From Microvirga sp052115485 (lineage in GTDB: Bacteria > Pseudomonadota > Alphaproteobacteria > Rhizobiales > Beijerinckiaceae), in the NCBI RefSeq assembly GCF_052115485.1, contig NZ_JBFRGU010000007.1, forward strand, positions 1-64,000: DNA of 64,000 nt, in the 5' to 3' direction. Under the pieces are notes generated by a model that was given only the letters and a program-made list of their open reading frames with translations, had not been told where the DNA came from and did not search any database. Positions 52,534 through 62,654 of the stretch are shown here, one piece after another; position 1 is the first letter of the stretch; each line of letters opens with the position of its first letter. A program made the position numbers and the translations under genes.

Positions 52534-55500
52534 TGAGAATGCCTCGCCACATTCTCGCATCGCTCGCCATCCTCGTCCTCATTGGCAGTCTTTTCATGAT
52601 CTTCGCGGACAGGACGCGAAGCGACGAAGCGGACAAAGGCTTTCTCGCGGATTTCATTTCGCGTGCGCTGTCGACGCCGACATCCCGCGTCTCTATCGGC
52701 GCTGTCGATGGTGTGCTCTCGTCCGATTCCACCATCCGCAACATTTCCATTGCAGACCGGGACGGCGTCTGGCTGCGCCTCGATCAGGCGCGCTTTGTGT
52801 GGCGTCGCTCGGCGCTTCTGTTCCGACGTCTCGAAATCGAGCGCCTGGAAATCGGCAAACTGGAAATTCTCCGCAAACCTCTGCCCTCGGAAGAGCTCGT
52901 ACCCGGTGCCGACCAGCCGCTGCTCCCCGAACTCCCGCTGAAAATCGAGGTCAATGCATTCGCTTTGCGCGAGCTTGCGCTGGGCGAGCCAATTCTCGGC
53001 GTCCCTGCTCAACTCGTCGCATCAGGCGATGCGTCGCTCGGCGATCCGTCCGAGGGGTTGCGTTTGAACTTCGAGGCGCATCGTCTCGATGCACCGGGAA
53101 CCGTGAAGGCGAAACTCGTATACGCGAAGGAAACGCTCGAACTCGCACTGACGCATGACGAGCCTGCCGGAGGCATCTTAGCTCGTGCCCTCAACATCTC
53201 TGGCCTTCCGCCCGTAAAATTGACACTCGATGGTAAAGGCACGCTCGATGCCTTCAATGCGCAGCTCGCATTCGATGCGGGCGACACTATCGGCGCGACA
53301 GGACAAGCCCATTTGCGTCGAGCCGATGGAATGCGTCGTCTCGACCTCGACATGGAGGCCCGTGTCGAAGGTCTTTTGCCACAGGCTGTGGGGTCGATCT
53401 TTGCCGGCACAACGCGGTTGCGCGCGCAGACGCTCTTTGCGAACGACGGCGGCTTCACCATTCAAGAGCTGTCGATTGTCTCCCAAACCGCGCGGCTCGA
53501 CGCGTCAGGCCGTTTGAGCGCAGACAGGAGCCTCGATTTCAAGGTCATCGCTCGCGCGATCCCCGGAATGCAGGGAAAGACCGTGGCCGGTGCGGCGGAA
53601 ATCGGCAAGCTCGCCTTCGACGGAACGGTGTCGGGGTCGCTGTCCGCGCCACATATCGTTGGAACGTTGAATGCGGAAAACGCGCAACTGCCTTCAGGTC
53701 GCTTCGCAAAGCTCGACGCGACCTTCTCCGCAATTCCGAATGGCGATATCGCGGAGCCCGCGACCCGCATCGCGCTGATCGCCGACCTCAACGCCAGTGG
53801 TGTCGCTCTTGCGGATTCGGCGCTTGCCAACGCGGTTGGTGACACCCTCAAACTTTCATTGCGGGCAAGCGCCTCGCCCGCACGCACGGCCGATGTTGAC
53901 ATTGCGCTACTCTCGACGCCGACGATGGAAGCGCGTTACGCGGGCCGCGTAGGCTCGGAGGACGCTACCGGGACGCTGCAAATGAAAGCGCCCGATCTCT
54001 CGCGCTTCGGAGATGCCGCATCGCTCGCGCTCAAGGGCGCACTGAATGTCAACGCCGACATTCGCGGCCTGATGTCGAAGGGGCCCGTCACGGCGAAACT
54101 CAGTGGCGGCGGGACGCGCTTCGCGACGGGTGTTCAGCCCATTGATGGACTCATCGGCGGCCAACTCTCGATTGCGGGAGAAATGAGCTTTCAGCGTGGA
54201 GACGGTTTCGGGTTTCGCCAATTTAACCTTTCCGGTGCTCATGCGACCGCGATGATCGATGGCGATGCGCGACCCGGAAATGTGGACCTCAACGCGACTA
54301 TCGATCTCCCGGCCTTGCAACAGGCCGATCGGCGTTTGCAAGGCAAAGGGCAGATCCTTGCCCACATCACCGGCTCGCTCGACCATCCGAACGTTACGGC
54401 GAGCGCTGTTATCACCAATGCGCGCGCACTCGATCGGCCTATTTCGCGTCTTGAGCTGACGGCGAATGTCAACGACATGCTGGGCGCGTTCGATGCCCGT
54501 GTCTCTCTGCGCGGTGAAATCGATCGCAAACCCGCCAATGGACAATTGCGGCTTACGCGGCAAGCCAGTGGCGGTTGGCTTCTCGACGAACTCGACCTTG
54601 TCATCGGCTCGGTCCGCGCTAATGGCAAGGTCGCCGTCGACGCGACGCATCTCGCCTCCGGACAAATCACTCTCGATGCGAAAGATCTCGACGATCTGTC
54701 GCCGCTTGTTCTCTCACGTCTTTCAGGCTCTCTGAACGCTGATATCCGCCTCGACGCGGCGAACGGTCACCAGAACGTCACCGTCAATGCACGAGGAAAT
54801 GGCATTCGCATCGCCAGCGTCAAAATCGATAGACTGACAGTGCAGACATCCCTCACCGATATTTATGGAAAGCCCATCGTCGATGGCGTCATCGTCATCG
54901 ACCAAGCTGTGATCGGGGCCGAGGCATTTTCGCAAATCAGGATCGATGCCAAGGGTACAGCGAGCGCAAGCGACATCGCGTTGACGGCGCGAGCGCGCGG
55001 GTTCGATCTCGATGGGCGCGGACGCCTCGTGCCGGCGGATCAGATCCGTTTCGACATCGCGAGTTTCACTGCCCGGCGTGGCGAGCGGCGGATCGCATTG
55101 TCTCAACCGGCGACGATCACGCTCATCGACAACGGAATCGCGCTGAAGGGGTTTGTCGTTGCCGTGGATACGGGGCGGCTTGCCATCGATGGCACCATTG
55201 GCTCGACACTCGACCTGAAGGTTAATGCCCAGGCCCTACCCTTAAGCGCAACCGACATTGTCATGCCTGGCCTTGGTTTGACGGGAACAATCACCGGCGA
55301 TGCGCGCGTTACGGGGATGGCGCGGGCACCATCCGGTGACTGGAGCGTTCGTGCCTCGCGCCTCGGCCTTCCGCAAACCCGCGGCGTCGGACTGCCGCTT
55401 GTCGATGTGGGAGCCGAAGGTCGTCTTGCAAATGGCAGAACCACCCTGAGCGGCACCATCGATGCCGGCCGCTCGGGAACGCTGCGCATCAATGGCAGTG

Positions 55501-56825
55501 CGCCGCTCACCAAGACAGGCGCTCTCGATATCACAACGCAGGGTCGACTCGATCTCGCAGTTGTCAACAGTGCCCTCTCCGTATCCGGGCAGAGAATATC
55601 CGGCAGCGCCGCGCTCGACCTGCGGGCATCCGGTACCTTCACTGCGCCACAACTGGATGGAACGCTGTCCCTATCGGGAGGAAGCTTCACGGATGCTGTG
55701 CAAGGCATCCGGCTTCAGAGCATAGAAGCTCGCATGGTAGCGCGTGGCATTGATGTCACCGTCGAGCGCCTCTCGGCGGCGACACCGAATGGCGGTATTT
55801 TGACGGCCAGCGGCCGCGTGCGGCTCGACAGCGAAGAAGGTTTCCCCGGCGATCTGAGGATTTCCGGTCAGCGCGCGCAGCTGGTCTCGAACACCCTCGT
55901 GACAGCAACGGCAAACCTCGCCCTCGACCTATCGGGGCCGCTCGCAAGAAGTCCGCGTGTCGCGGGCAGAGTGGACATGATCTCGACTGACATTACGGTG
56001 CCTGAGAGCCTCCCGACGACAATGCGTCCGATCCCCGGGACCAAGCATCTTCACCCGACACCGGAGGCCAAGGCGCGACTGGCACTGGCGGCACGTGTAA
56101 AGCGAGGTGAGCGCCGTGCACCGTCTTTCGATGCCGCGCTTGATCTGACGATCTCCGCGCCAAACCGCATCTTCGTGCGCGGACGTGGCATAGATGCCGA
56201 ACTCGGTGGCGATTTGCGTCTGACAGGAACGCTCGCGAACCCGAACGCGGTTGGCGCCTTCGATCTCCGCCGTGGACGCCTGATCGTTCTCGGCCGTCGG
56301 CTCGATTTCACGCGTGGCCGTGTGTCGCTTACCGGAAACCTTATTCCGGATTTAGACTTCGTCGCAGAGACCAGATCCAGCGATGTCACCGCCTATATCA
56401 CCGTGACAGGTCCCGCAGATGCGCCGCAATTCACCTTCACGTCCGAGCCCTCGCTCCCACAGGATGAGGTTCTCTCGCAAATCCTTTTCTCGAAATCGTC
56501 CGGCAGCCTTTCCACCGGGCAGGCACTACAACTCGCGCAAGCTGCCGCGCAATTCGCAGGCGGCAATGATAACGTGTTCGAACAATTGCGCCGCTCGCTC
56601 GGCGTCGACAATCTCGACATCTCGGTCGGCGCAGAGGGCGGGCCGACTGTCGGCCTCTCGCGGGCCATCAGCGATCGCGTGAGCGTCGGTGTAAAGGCTG
56701 GCGCAAAGCCTGAGGATAGCGGTGTTTCGGTCAATATCGACGTGACCCGCCGCATTCGCGTGCAAGGCGAAATCGGCGCGACGGGAAATACCTCGATCGG
56801 GGTTGGCGCCGAATGGGAATATTAG
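52533..56825 (+). CDS. tamB: Translocation/assembly module protein TamB
   Basis: A 1430-residue protein with an N-terminal signal anchor (ILASLAILVLIGSLFMIFAD), a very long repetitive beta-rich region and the C-terminal DUF490/TamB domain (PQDEVLSQILFSKSSGSLST, VDNLDISVGAEGG, IGVGAEWEY end). It spans the periplasm as a hydrophobic groove and meets TamA; recent work links such proteins to lipid transfer as well. Coupled to tamA. Confidence 0.94.
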   Translation: MRMPRHILASLAILVLIGSLFMIFADRTRSDEADKGFLADFISRALSTPTSRVSIGAVDGVLSSDSTIRNISIADRDGVWLRLDQARFVWRRSALLFRRLEIERLEIGKLEILRKPLPSEELVPGADQPLLPELPLKIEVNAFALRELALGEPILGVPAQLVASGDASLGDPSEGLRLNFEAHRLDAPGTVKAKLVYAKETLELALTHDEPAGGILARALNISGLPPVKLTLDGKGTLDAFNAQLAFDAGDTIGATGQAHLRRADGMRRLDLDMEARVEGLLPQAVGSIFAGTTRLRAQTLFANDGGFTIQELSIVSQTARLDASGRLSADRSLDFKVIARAIPGMQGKTVAGAAEIGKLAFDGTVSGSLSAPHIVGTLNAENAQLPSGRFAKLDATFSAIPNGDIAEPATRIALIADLNASGVALADSALANAVGDTLKLSLRASASPARTADVDIALLSTPTMEARYAGRVGSEDATGTLQMKAPDLSRFGDAASLALKGALNVNADIRGLMSKGPVTAKLSGGGTRFATGVQPIDGLIGGQLSIAGEMSFQRGDGFGFRQFNLSGAHATAMIDGDARPGNVDLNATIDLPALQQADRRLQGKGQILAHITGSLDHPNVTASAVITNARALDRPISRLELTANVNDMLGAFDARVSLRGEIDRKPANGQLRLTRQASGGWLLDELDLVIGSVRANGKVAVDATHLASGQITLDAKDLDDLSPLVLSRLSGSLNADIRLDAANGHQNVTVNARGNGIRIASVKIDRLTVQTSLTDIYGKPIVDGVIVIDQAVIGAEAFSQIRIDAKGTASASDIALTARARGFDLDGRGRLVPADQIRFDIASFTARRGERRIALSQPATITLIDNGIALKGFVVAVDTGRLAIDGTIGSTLDLKVNAQALPLSATDIVMPGLGLTGTITGDARVTGMARAPSGDWSVRASRLGLPQTRGVGLPLVDVGAEGRLANGRTTLSGTIDAGRSGTLRINGSAPLTKTGALDITTQGRLDLAVVNSALSVSGQRISGSAALDLRASGTFTAPQLDGTLSLSGGSFTDAVQGIRLQSIEARMVARGIDVTVERLSAATPNGGILTASGRVRLDSEEGFPGDLRISGQRAQLVSNTLVTATANLALDLSGPLARSPRVAGRVDMISTDITVPESLPTTMRPIPGTKHLHPTPEAKARLALAARVKRGERRAPSFDAALDLTISAPNRIFVRGRGIDAELGGDLRLTGTLANPNAVGAFDLRRGRLIVLGRRLDFTRGRVSLTGNLIPDLDFVAETRSSDVTAYITVTGPADAPQFTFTSEPSLPQDEVLSQILFSKSSGSLSTGQALQLAQAAAQFAGGNDNVFEQLRRSLGVDNLDISVGAEGGPTVGLSRAISDRVSVGVKAGAKPEDSGVSVNIDVTRRIRVQGEIGATGNTSIGVGAEWEY

Positions 56826-57003
56826 GAAGCGTGTGCCGGCAGCTCGCCTCGAACAGAATGACCGCGATCCCGCTTCTGCTATATCTGCTTTAGTATCCAC
56901 CCATGAGTATTATCAGGGTTTCGGTTCTGGGTTCCGGGCTCGCCTGCGGCGCCCCCCGGAATGACGGGCCGTGAAAAGGCGCTCGATTTTTCCAACTCTC
57001 TAA

Positions 57004-57034
57004 ACGAAAGAAGCGCCGAGAGCCTCGGCGCTTC
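57004..57034. terminator. Terminator downstream of gabD
   Basis: Perfect 11-bp stem GAAGCGCCGAG / CTCGGCGCTTC with the loop AGC. On the minus strand it is followed by TTTCGTTTA, so it best fits gabD; it may also stop transcripts from tamB. Confidence 0.85.
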
Positions 57035-57069
57035 GCAACTTTCAGAGATCGTTGGAACGACAACCGCGA

Positions 57070-58518
57070 TCAGCGGTCGAGCCCGGCGAGAAGCATGTAC
57101 TTCATCTCGACGAATTCCTCGACGCCGTGGCGCGATCCCTCGCGACCGATGCCGCTTTCCTTCACGCCGCCGAAGGGCGCGACTTCCGTGGCAATGAGGC
57201 CCGTATTGATGCCGACCATGCCGTATTCCAGCTCCTCGGCCACGCGGAACACGCGTCCGAGATCGCGGGCGTAGAAGTAGGCCGCAAGGCCGAACTCGGT
57301 GGCATTGGCCTGCGCCACCACATCCGCCTCATCCTTGAAGCGATAGACCGGAGCCACCGGGCCGAAGGTCTCTTCCCGCGTGATGCGCATGGAGGTGTTC
57401 ACGTTGGCGAGAACGGTGGGCTCGAAGAAGCTGCGGCCAAGCGAATGGCGCTTGCCGCCCGTGAGAACCTGAGCGCCACGGCTCACCGCATCGGCGATGT
57501 GCTGCTCGACCTTGTCGATCGCCTTCATGGTAATCAGCGGCCCCTGCACGACGCCATCCTCGACGCCGGAGCCGACCTTCATCTCGGAGACGCGCTTGGC
57601 GAGCTTTGCAACGAACGCGTCGTAGATGCCCTCCTGCGCGTAGAGGCGGTTCGCGCACACGCAGGTCTGGCCCATGTTGCGAAATTTCGAGACGATCGCA
57701 CCTTCCACCGCCGCATCGAGATCCGCATCGTCGAATACGATGAACGGCGCATTGCCGCCGAGTTCCAGGCCGACCTTCTTCACCGTGGAGGCGGCCTGCT
57801 GCATGAGCATCTTGCCGACGGCGGTCGAGCCCGTGAAGCCGATGAAGCGGACGCTCGGATGCTCGGTCATGACCTTGCCGATGGCCGGCGCTTCACCCGT
57901 GATCACGTTGAGAACGCCTGCCGGAATGCCCGCACGTTCAGCGAGCACGGCAAGCGCGAGAGCGGTCAGCGGCGTCTCGGGCGCGGGCTTGATGACGGCC
58001 GTGCAGCCGGCGGCAAGAGCGGGCGAAACCTTGCGGGTGATCATCGCCGCCGGGAAATTCCACGGCGTGATCGCAGCGATGACGCCGATGGGCTGGCGCG
58101 CCACGATGATGCGTGCGTCCGCACGGTGGCTCGGGATCGTCTCACCATAGATGCGCTTGGCTTCTTCCGCGTAGAACTCCACGAAGGACGCGGCGTAATC
58201 CACCTCGCCGCGCGCCTCCGCGAGCGGCTTGCCCTGCTCGCTCGTCATGATCAGCGCGATGTCTTCCTTGTTCGCAATGATCAGGTCAAACCAGCGGCGC
58301 AGAATGTTGCTGCGCTCCTTGGCGGTCTTCTTCGACCAGAGCTTGAACGCGACAGCGGCGGCTTCGATGGCGCGTGTGGTCTCTTCAGCACCAAAGCGCG
58401 GCACGCGCGCGAGAATGTCGCCCGTGGCGGGGTTCTCCACCGGGTCGACCGGCTGGCCCGTCCAAACGCCGTCGATAAGGCAAGCTTCGCGAAGAAGCGT
58501 CGTGTCGCGCAAGATCAT
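57070..58518 (-). CDS. gabD: Succinate-semialdehyde dehydrogenase (NAD(P)+)
   Basis: A 482-residue aldehyde dehydrogenase. The general base Glu is in VGLELGGNAPFIVFDDADLD and the nucleophile Cys in RNMGQTCVCANR; the neighbouring CVC pattern is typical of GabD. It oxidises succinic semialdehyde to succinate in GABA breakdown. The start at 58518 (MILRDTTLL) fits the family. It lies just downstream of gabT on the same strand. Confidence 0.93.
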   Translation of the reverse strand: MILRDTTLLREACLIDGVWTGQPVDPVENPATGDILARVPRFGAEETTRAIEAAAVAFKLWSKKTAKERSNILRRWFDLIIANKEDIALIMTSEQGKPLAEARGEVDYAASFVEFYAEEAKRIYGETIPSHRADARIIVARQPIGVIAAITPWNFPAAMITRKVSPALAAGCTAVIKPAPETPLTALALAVLAERAGIPAGVLNVITGEAPAIGKVMTEHPSVRFIGFTGSTAVGKMLMQQAASTVKKVGLELGGNAPFIVFDDADLDAAVEGAIVSKFRNMGQTCVCANRLYAQEGIYDAFVAKLAKRVSEMKVGSGVEDGVVQGPLITMKAIDKVEQHIADAVSRGAQVLTGGKRHSLGRSFFEPTVLANVNTSMRITREETFGPVAPVYRFKDEADVVAQANATEFGLAAYFYARDLGRVFRVAEELEYGMVGINTGLIATEVAPFGGVKESGIGREGSRHGVEEFVEMKYMLLAGLDR

Positions 58519-58590
58519 CGTGAACCGTTGTGTTGTCAGAAAAGAGTGAACGGCCCGGGATCTCATCCCGAGCCGTCATGATGCTTGAAT

Positions 58591-59868
58591 TTAGGCCGCG
58601 AGCGCCGCTTCGAGCAAGTCGAGCCCTTCGTCGATCACCTTATCGTCGGCCGTGAGCGGCACCAGAATACGGATCGTGTTGGCGTAAACGCCACAGGAGA
58701 GGAGTACCAGACCCTTCTCGTAAGCCGCCGTGGTGACGCGCTTGGTCGCCTCCGCATCCGGCGTCTCCGTGCCCGCTTCCTTGACGATATCGAAGGCGAC
58801 CATGCCGCCGGGGCCGCGGATGGCAGCAATCGGCACCACGTCGTTGCGTCGCTGGATCGCTTCGAGACGCGCCTTCACGCGCGCGCCGATGGCGTTGGAC
58901 CTATCCACCAGCTTGTCCTTCTCGAACACGTCGAGAACTGCAAGCGCGGCGGCACAGGCAAGCGGGTTGCCCGCATAAGTGCCACCGAGACCGCCTGGCT
59001 CCACCGTGTCCATGATCGCCGCGCGGCCGATGACGCCCGAAAGCGGGAAGCCGCCCGCAAGGCTCTTGGCCACGCAGATCAAATCTGGCGCGACATCATA
59101 ATGCTCCATGGCGAACATCTTGCCTGTACGCCCGAAGCCCGTCTGCACCTCGTCCGCTATGAGAACGATGCCATGCTCGTCGCAGATCTTGCGCAGCGCG
59201 CGCATCAGTTCCGCGGGGGCCTGATGGAAACCGCCCTCGCCCTGCACCGGCTCGATGATGATCGCCGCCACACGGGAGGGGTCCACATCCGCCTTGAACA
59301 GGAAGTTGAGGTATTTCAGTGAATCCTCGACATCGACGCCGAGCTGCGGCACCGGAAACGGCACGTGCCAGATTTCCGCCTGAGCGGGGCCGAAGCCCTT
59401 CTTGTAAGGCACGACCTTGCCGGTCATGTTCATGGCCATGATCGTGCGGCCATGGAAGCCGCCCGTGAAGGCGATGACGCCGGAGCGGCCCGTGGCGGCA
59501 CGGGCGATCTTGATGGCGTTCTCCGTGGCCTCGGCCCCGGTGCTGAACAGGATCGACTTGGCGGGTGCGGGAATCGGTGCGAGCGCGTTCAGCCGCTCGG
59601 CCAGCGCAATGTAGGATTCATACATCAGCACCTGAAAGCAGGTGTGGGTGAAAAGCTCCATCTGGGCCTTCACCGCATCCATCACGGCCGGGTTGCGGTG
59701 GCCAGTGTTGAGCACCGCGATGCCGCCCGCGAAGTCCACGTAGCGCTTGCCTTCCACATCCCAGACCTCGGCGTTTTCGGCGCGCGCGGCGGAAATCGGA
59801 GTGGCATGTCCGACGCCGCGCGGAACGGCGGCCTGGCGGCGCGCGAGAAGATCAGCGTTCGTAGTCAT
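58591..59868 (-). CDS. gabT: 4-aminobutyrate aminotransferase
   Basis: A 425-residue class III PLP aminotransferase. Cofactor motifs are IVLIADEVQTGFGRTGKMFA and the PLP lysine in LICVAKSLAGGFPLSG; the N-terminus RRQAAVPRGVGHATPISAAR is GabT-like. It converts GABA to succinic semialdehyde for gabD, 72 nt downstream. Confidence 0.94.
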   Translation of the reverse strand: MTTNADLLARRQAAVPRGVGHATPISAARAENAEVWDVEGKRYVDFAGGIAVLNTGHRNPAVMDAVKAQMELFTHTCFQVLMYESYIALAERLNALAPIPAPAKSILFSTGAEATENAIKIARAATGRSGVIAFTGGFHGRTIMAMNMTGKVVPYKKGFGPAQAEIWHVPFPVPQLGVDVEDSLKYLNFLFKADVDPSRVAAIIIEPVQGEGGFHQAPAELMRALRKICDEHGIVLIADEVQTGFGRTGKMFAMEHYDVAPDLICVAKSLAGGFPLSGVIGRAAIMDTVEPGGLGGTYAGNPLACAAALAVLDVFEKDKLVDRSNAIGARVKARLEAIQRRNDVVPIAAIRGPGGMVAFDIVKEAGTETPDAEATKRVTTAAYEKGLVLLSCGVYANTIRILVPLTADDKVIDEGLDLLEAALAA

Positions 59869-59966
59869 GGGATGAGGCCCTCAGGGTGAAACTGCCGCAC
59901 AGCTTCCCCGCATGCCGACCCTGCGACAATGATCTATTTTGCGCGCGACTGGTGCATGAAACGCAC

Positions 59967-60863
59967 CTATTGGTGGCCATCCTTCAGGGCGCGCTCCAGC
60001 CAATGCCGCAGCTTCACCACGTCCGGCTCGTCCCAGCGCGCACGGGAGGCGATAAAGTAATAGGCCCCCAGCTCCACCTTCGTGGCGCCGATTTCCACTA
60101 GCCGCCCGGCGGCGAGATCGTCGGCGACGAGCACTTCGTTGGCAATCGCAACCCCCTGCCCGAGCCGCGCGGCCTCGATGGTCAGATGGGCGTGCCAAAG
60201 ATGGGGGCCGTGGAGATGGAGGATCTCGCGCAGGCCCGCCCGGCGCAGCCAGGTCTGCCACTGCGAGGTGGATTCCTCATGCACCAGCGGCAACTTCAGG
60301 GCGGCTTCCACATCCATTCGCTCGATATGATGCCGCGCGAGCAAGGCCGGGCTCGCCACGGGAAACACCCTCGGCGTCGCGAGAACTTCCGCCCCCACGC
60401 CGTTCGGCAGGGGCGCATCCTCCAGATAGGCCACCTCCACATCCGCCTCGCCCCGCAGGAGTTGCGGCCGCGTGAGGGTGGGCCGCAGGATGATCTCGCA
60501 ATCGGGCAGCAGGGTTTCGAGATCGGGAAGACGCGGCATCAGCCGCAACGTCGCAAGGCCGGGGATGCACCAGATTTCCAAATTGCGCCTCTGTCCGCGC
60601 TTCAGTTCGGCGGTGGCGCGAGCGATGAGATCGAATGCCTGGCGGATCTGGGCGTGATAACGCGCGCCCTCCTCCGTCAGGACCAGACCACGCCCCTGGG
60701 GACGGAATAGGGTGAGGCCGAGCCGTGCTTCGAGATTATGGATATGGCGGGAGACCACGGTGTGGCTCACCGCCAGCTCCTCACTCGCCGCACGCAAGCT
60801 GCCGGCGCGGCCGACGGCATCGAAGGCGCGCAAGGCGATCAGGGGCGGCAGACGGCCGGGCAT
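59967..60863 (-). CDS. LysR family regulator, GcvA-like
   Basis: A 298-residue regulator. The HTH is PPLIALRAFDAVGRAGSLRA, then ASEELAVSHTVVSRHIHNLE; the effector domain follows. The start at 60863 (MPGRLPPL) fits the family; the open frame upstream to 60926 is not supported. It stands directly upstream of gabT on the same strand and is the likely regulator of gabTD, which is inference. Confidence 0.88.
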   Translation of the reverse strand: MPGRLPPLIALRAFDAVGRAGSLRAASEELAVSHTVVSRHIHNLEARLGLTLFRPQGRGLVLTEEGARYHAQIRQAFDLIARATAELKRGQRRNLEIWCIPGLATLRLMPRLPDLETLLPDCEIILRPTLTRPQLLRGEADVEVAYLEDAPLPNGVGAEVLATPRVFPVASPALLARHHIERMDVEAALKLPLVHEESTSQWQTWLRRAGLREILHLHGPHLWHAHLTIEAARLGQGVAIANEVLVADDLAAGRLVEIGATKVELGAYYFIASRARWDEPDVVKLRHWLERALKDGHQ

Positions 60864-61126
60864 ATTCACGCTCCAGGGACCAGCGACGGGCTCATCCTTA
60901 TCACTTTGCCTTGGCAGGAAAACCATTCCGGCACGTCAAGGGAGACTTCGAACACCCGCGTGGCAACACTATCCACAGCCCATCCCTCTCCAAATAGTTC
61001 AATTGCGGTCCGCGTCGGCTCTGGACAGGCTTATACAAAAAAACTGCAATATGATTGTCACACTTTGTCTCCATGGAACACACGCCCCACTAGAACACTG
61101 CCTCGCAGTGTAACCGGAGTGTCTCG

Positions 61127-61486
61127 ATGACGAAGAAAGTGAAGACCAAGTTGCCTAAAACGGTCGCTGGTGTGAAGCTGCTCAAAACCGTTCGCCAAGG
61201 CGATTGGCTGGAAGCCCTGCTCGACTCTGAGATTGGCCGCAAGGTTTTGGCCGATGCCCTCCTCGCCGCTGCGAGCGCGGCAGCCAACGTTCTCATTAGC
61301 CAGCGTCCTAACCCGAGAAAGATCGCCCAAGCTGCGGAAGCCGCGGTGAAGGGTGCGGTCGCGTTGGACACCCCGAAGGGCCGCTCCTCCGTGAAGAAGA
61401 CGTCAGGCAAGGCTAAGAGAAAAAGCGCGTCCGACGAGCAGAAGAAGCCCAAGCGCGGCAGCACGAAAGCAGCTCCGGTCGCCTGA
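61127..61486 (+). CDS. Small protein with Lys/Ser-rich C-terminus, unknown function
   Basis: A 119-residue protein. A short helical core (LLDSEIGRKVLADALLAAAS, then AAANVLISQRP) is followed from residue 80 by a basic tail (SSVKKTSGKAKRKSASDEQK). The tail recalls histone-like, DNA-binding extensions. No family recognised. A hairpin (GGCGGC/GCCGCC, 61515-61536) follows. Confidence 0.65.
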   Translation: MTKKVKTKLPKTVAGVKLLKTVRQGDWLEALLDSEIGRKVLADALLAAASAAANVLISQRPNPRKIAQAAEAAVKGAVALDTPKGRSSVKKTSGKAKRKSASDEQKKPKRGSTKAAPVA

Positions 61487-61514
61487 GCCAATACCGGATT
61501 CCACATCAAACAAA

Positions 61515-61540
61515 AGGGCGGCGGATAGGCCGCCTTAATT
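61515..61540 (+). terminator. Possible terminator after the Lys-rich protein gene
   Basis: Stem AGGGCGGC / GCCGCCTT (one G-U) with the loop GGATAG, followed by TAATTGTTAAG; the T tract is weak. Confidence 0.5.
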
Positions 61541-61592
61541 GTTAAGTGCTCTACGGGCGCTTAGAATAAAAGAATAAAAGCAGATTACATTT

Positions 61593-62654
61593 CTAGGCGA
61601 TCGTGTGATTGCAGCCCAATATCGCATCACGCGATCGCGTCTCGCCTGCGACAGCCTGCGCGATCTGGATATTGGAAAAGAACTGCCGGGCACTTTCGCG
61701 CCAAGTGAAAGTTTCGCCATAGGCCCGGCATTGCGCGCGCGGAATATCGAGCGCCTCTAGTGCAGCTTTCCTGAGATCGTGATCCAGAACACCGCAGCCC
61801 GATCCTTCAATGACATCGAGCGGACCCGTAACCGGGAAGGCTGCGATTGGAAGCCCTGAAGCGAGCGCTTCGAGAAGCACAATCCCGAAGGTGTCGGTCA
61901 AGCTCGGAAATACGAAGACATCCGCCGAAGCATAGATCTCAGCCAGCGCCTCGCCCGTGAGCGCGCCAAGGAACCGGGCCTGCGTATATTGCGATTGAAG
62001 GCCCTCACGCGCAGGCCCATCCCCCACGACGACCTTCGTTCCCGGCAGATCGAGCGCCAGAAAAGCTTCGATATTTTTCTCGACCGAGACACGGCCCACA
62101 TAAAGAAAGATCGGTCCGGGAACATCAAGAATCCGGTTCTCGCGGGGCCGAAAGAGTTTCGTGTCGACGCCGCGAGTCCAGCGCATGATATTGTCGAAGC
62201 CGCGCGCTTTCAGCTGGCGTTCGAGTGAGGGCGTGCTCACCATCGTGGCGCAGGCGGGAGCGTGGAAGCGGCGAAGCGCCCGATATGTCCAATTCTCTGG
62301 AATTGGCGCCCGGGCAGAAATATATTCGGGAAAGCGCGTGTGGTAACTCGTGGTGAAAGGTCTCTTTTGCCGGAGGCAAGCCAGACGCATCGCGAAACCG
62401 ATCGGCCCTTCCGTCGCAATGTGAACGTGGGTTGGCGACGCCTCGCGGAGAATGCTTCCAACCATTCCCGGCGTTACCAACGAGAGACGGATTTCGCCGT
62501 AACTCGGCATTGGGAATGACCGGAAACGTTGCGGCGTCAGGAAAGAAACCTGCGCATCGAAATGCGGCGCCTGATCCGCCATGTGCTCAAGTGAACGAAC
62601 GACACCGTTGATTTGCGGGTGCCAGGCATCAGTTGCAATCAGCAAACGCATCAA
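61593..62654 (-). CDS. agt: GT4 glycosyltransferase, Agt-like glycolipid synthase
   Basis: A 353-residue GT4 enzyme. N-terminal RLLIATDAWHPQINGVVRSL, LVTPGMVGSILREASPTHVH, TSYHTRFPEYISARAPIP and VFPSLTDTFGIVLLEALASG match the diacylglycerol glycosyltransferases (Agt) that make glucosyl/glucuronosyl-DAG in phosphate-starved Rhizobiales. It overlaps the plcP stop by 4 nt. The product head group is inferred from this pairing. Confidence 0.8.
   Translation of the reverse strand: MMRLLIATDAWHPQINGVVRSLEHMADQAPHFDAQVSFLTPQRFRSFPMPSYGEIRLSLVTPGMVGSILREASPTHVHIATEGPIGFAMRLACLRQKRPFTTSYHTRFPEYISARAPIPENWTYRALRRFHAPACATMVSTPSLERQLKARGFDNIMRWTRGVDTKLFRPRENRILDVPGPIFLYVGRVSVEKNIEAFLALDLPGTKVVVGDGPAREGLQSQYTQARFLGALTGEALAEIYASADVFVFPSLTDTFGIVLLEALASGLPIAAFPVTGPLDVIEGSGCGVLDHDLRKAALEALDIPRAQCRAYGETFTWRESARQFFSNIQIAQAVAGETRSRDAILGCNHTIA

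Noticed and set aside
50662..52560. 632-residue minus-strand frame
   Set aside because: Antisense to tamA; no recognisable domains and biased composition.
57052..58581. 509-residue plus-strand frame
   Set aside because: Antisense to gabD, which has complete catalytic motifs; the plus frame has the Arg/His/Asp-rich look of a GC-rich shadow.
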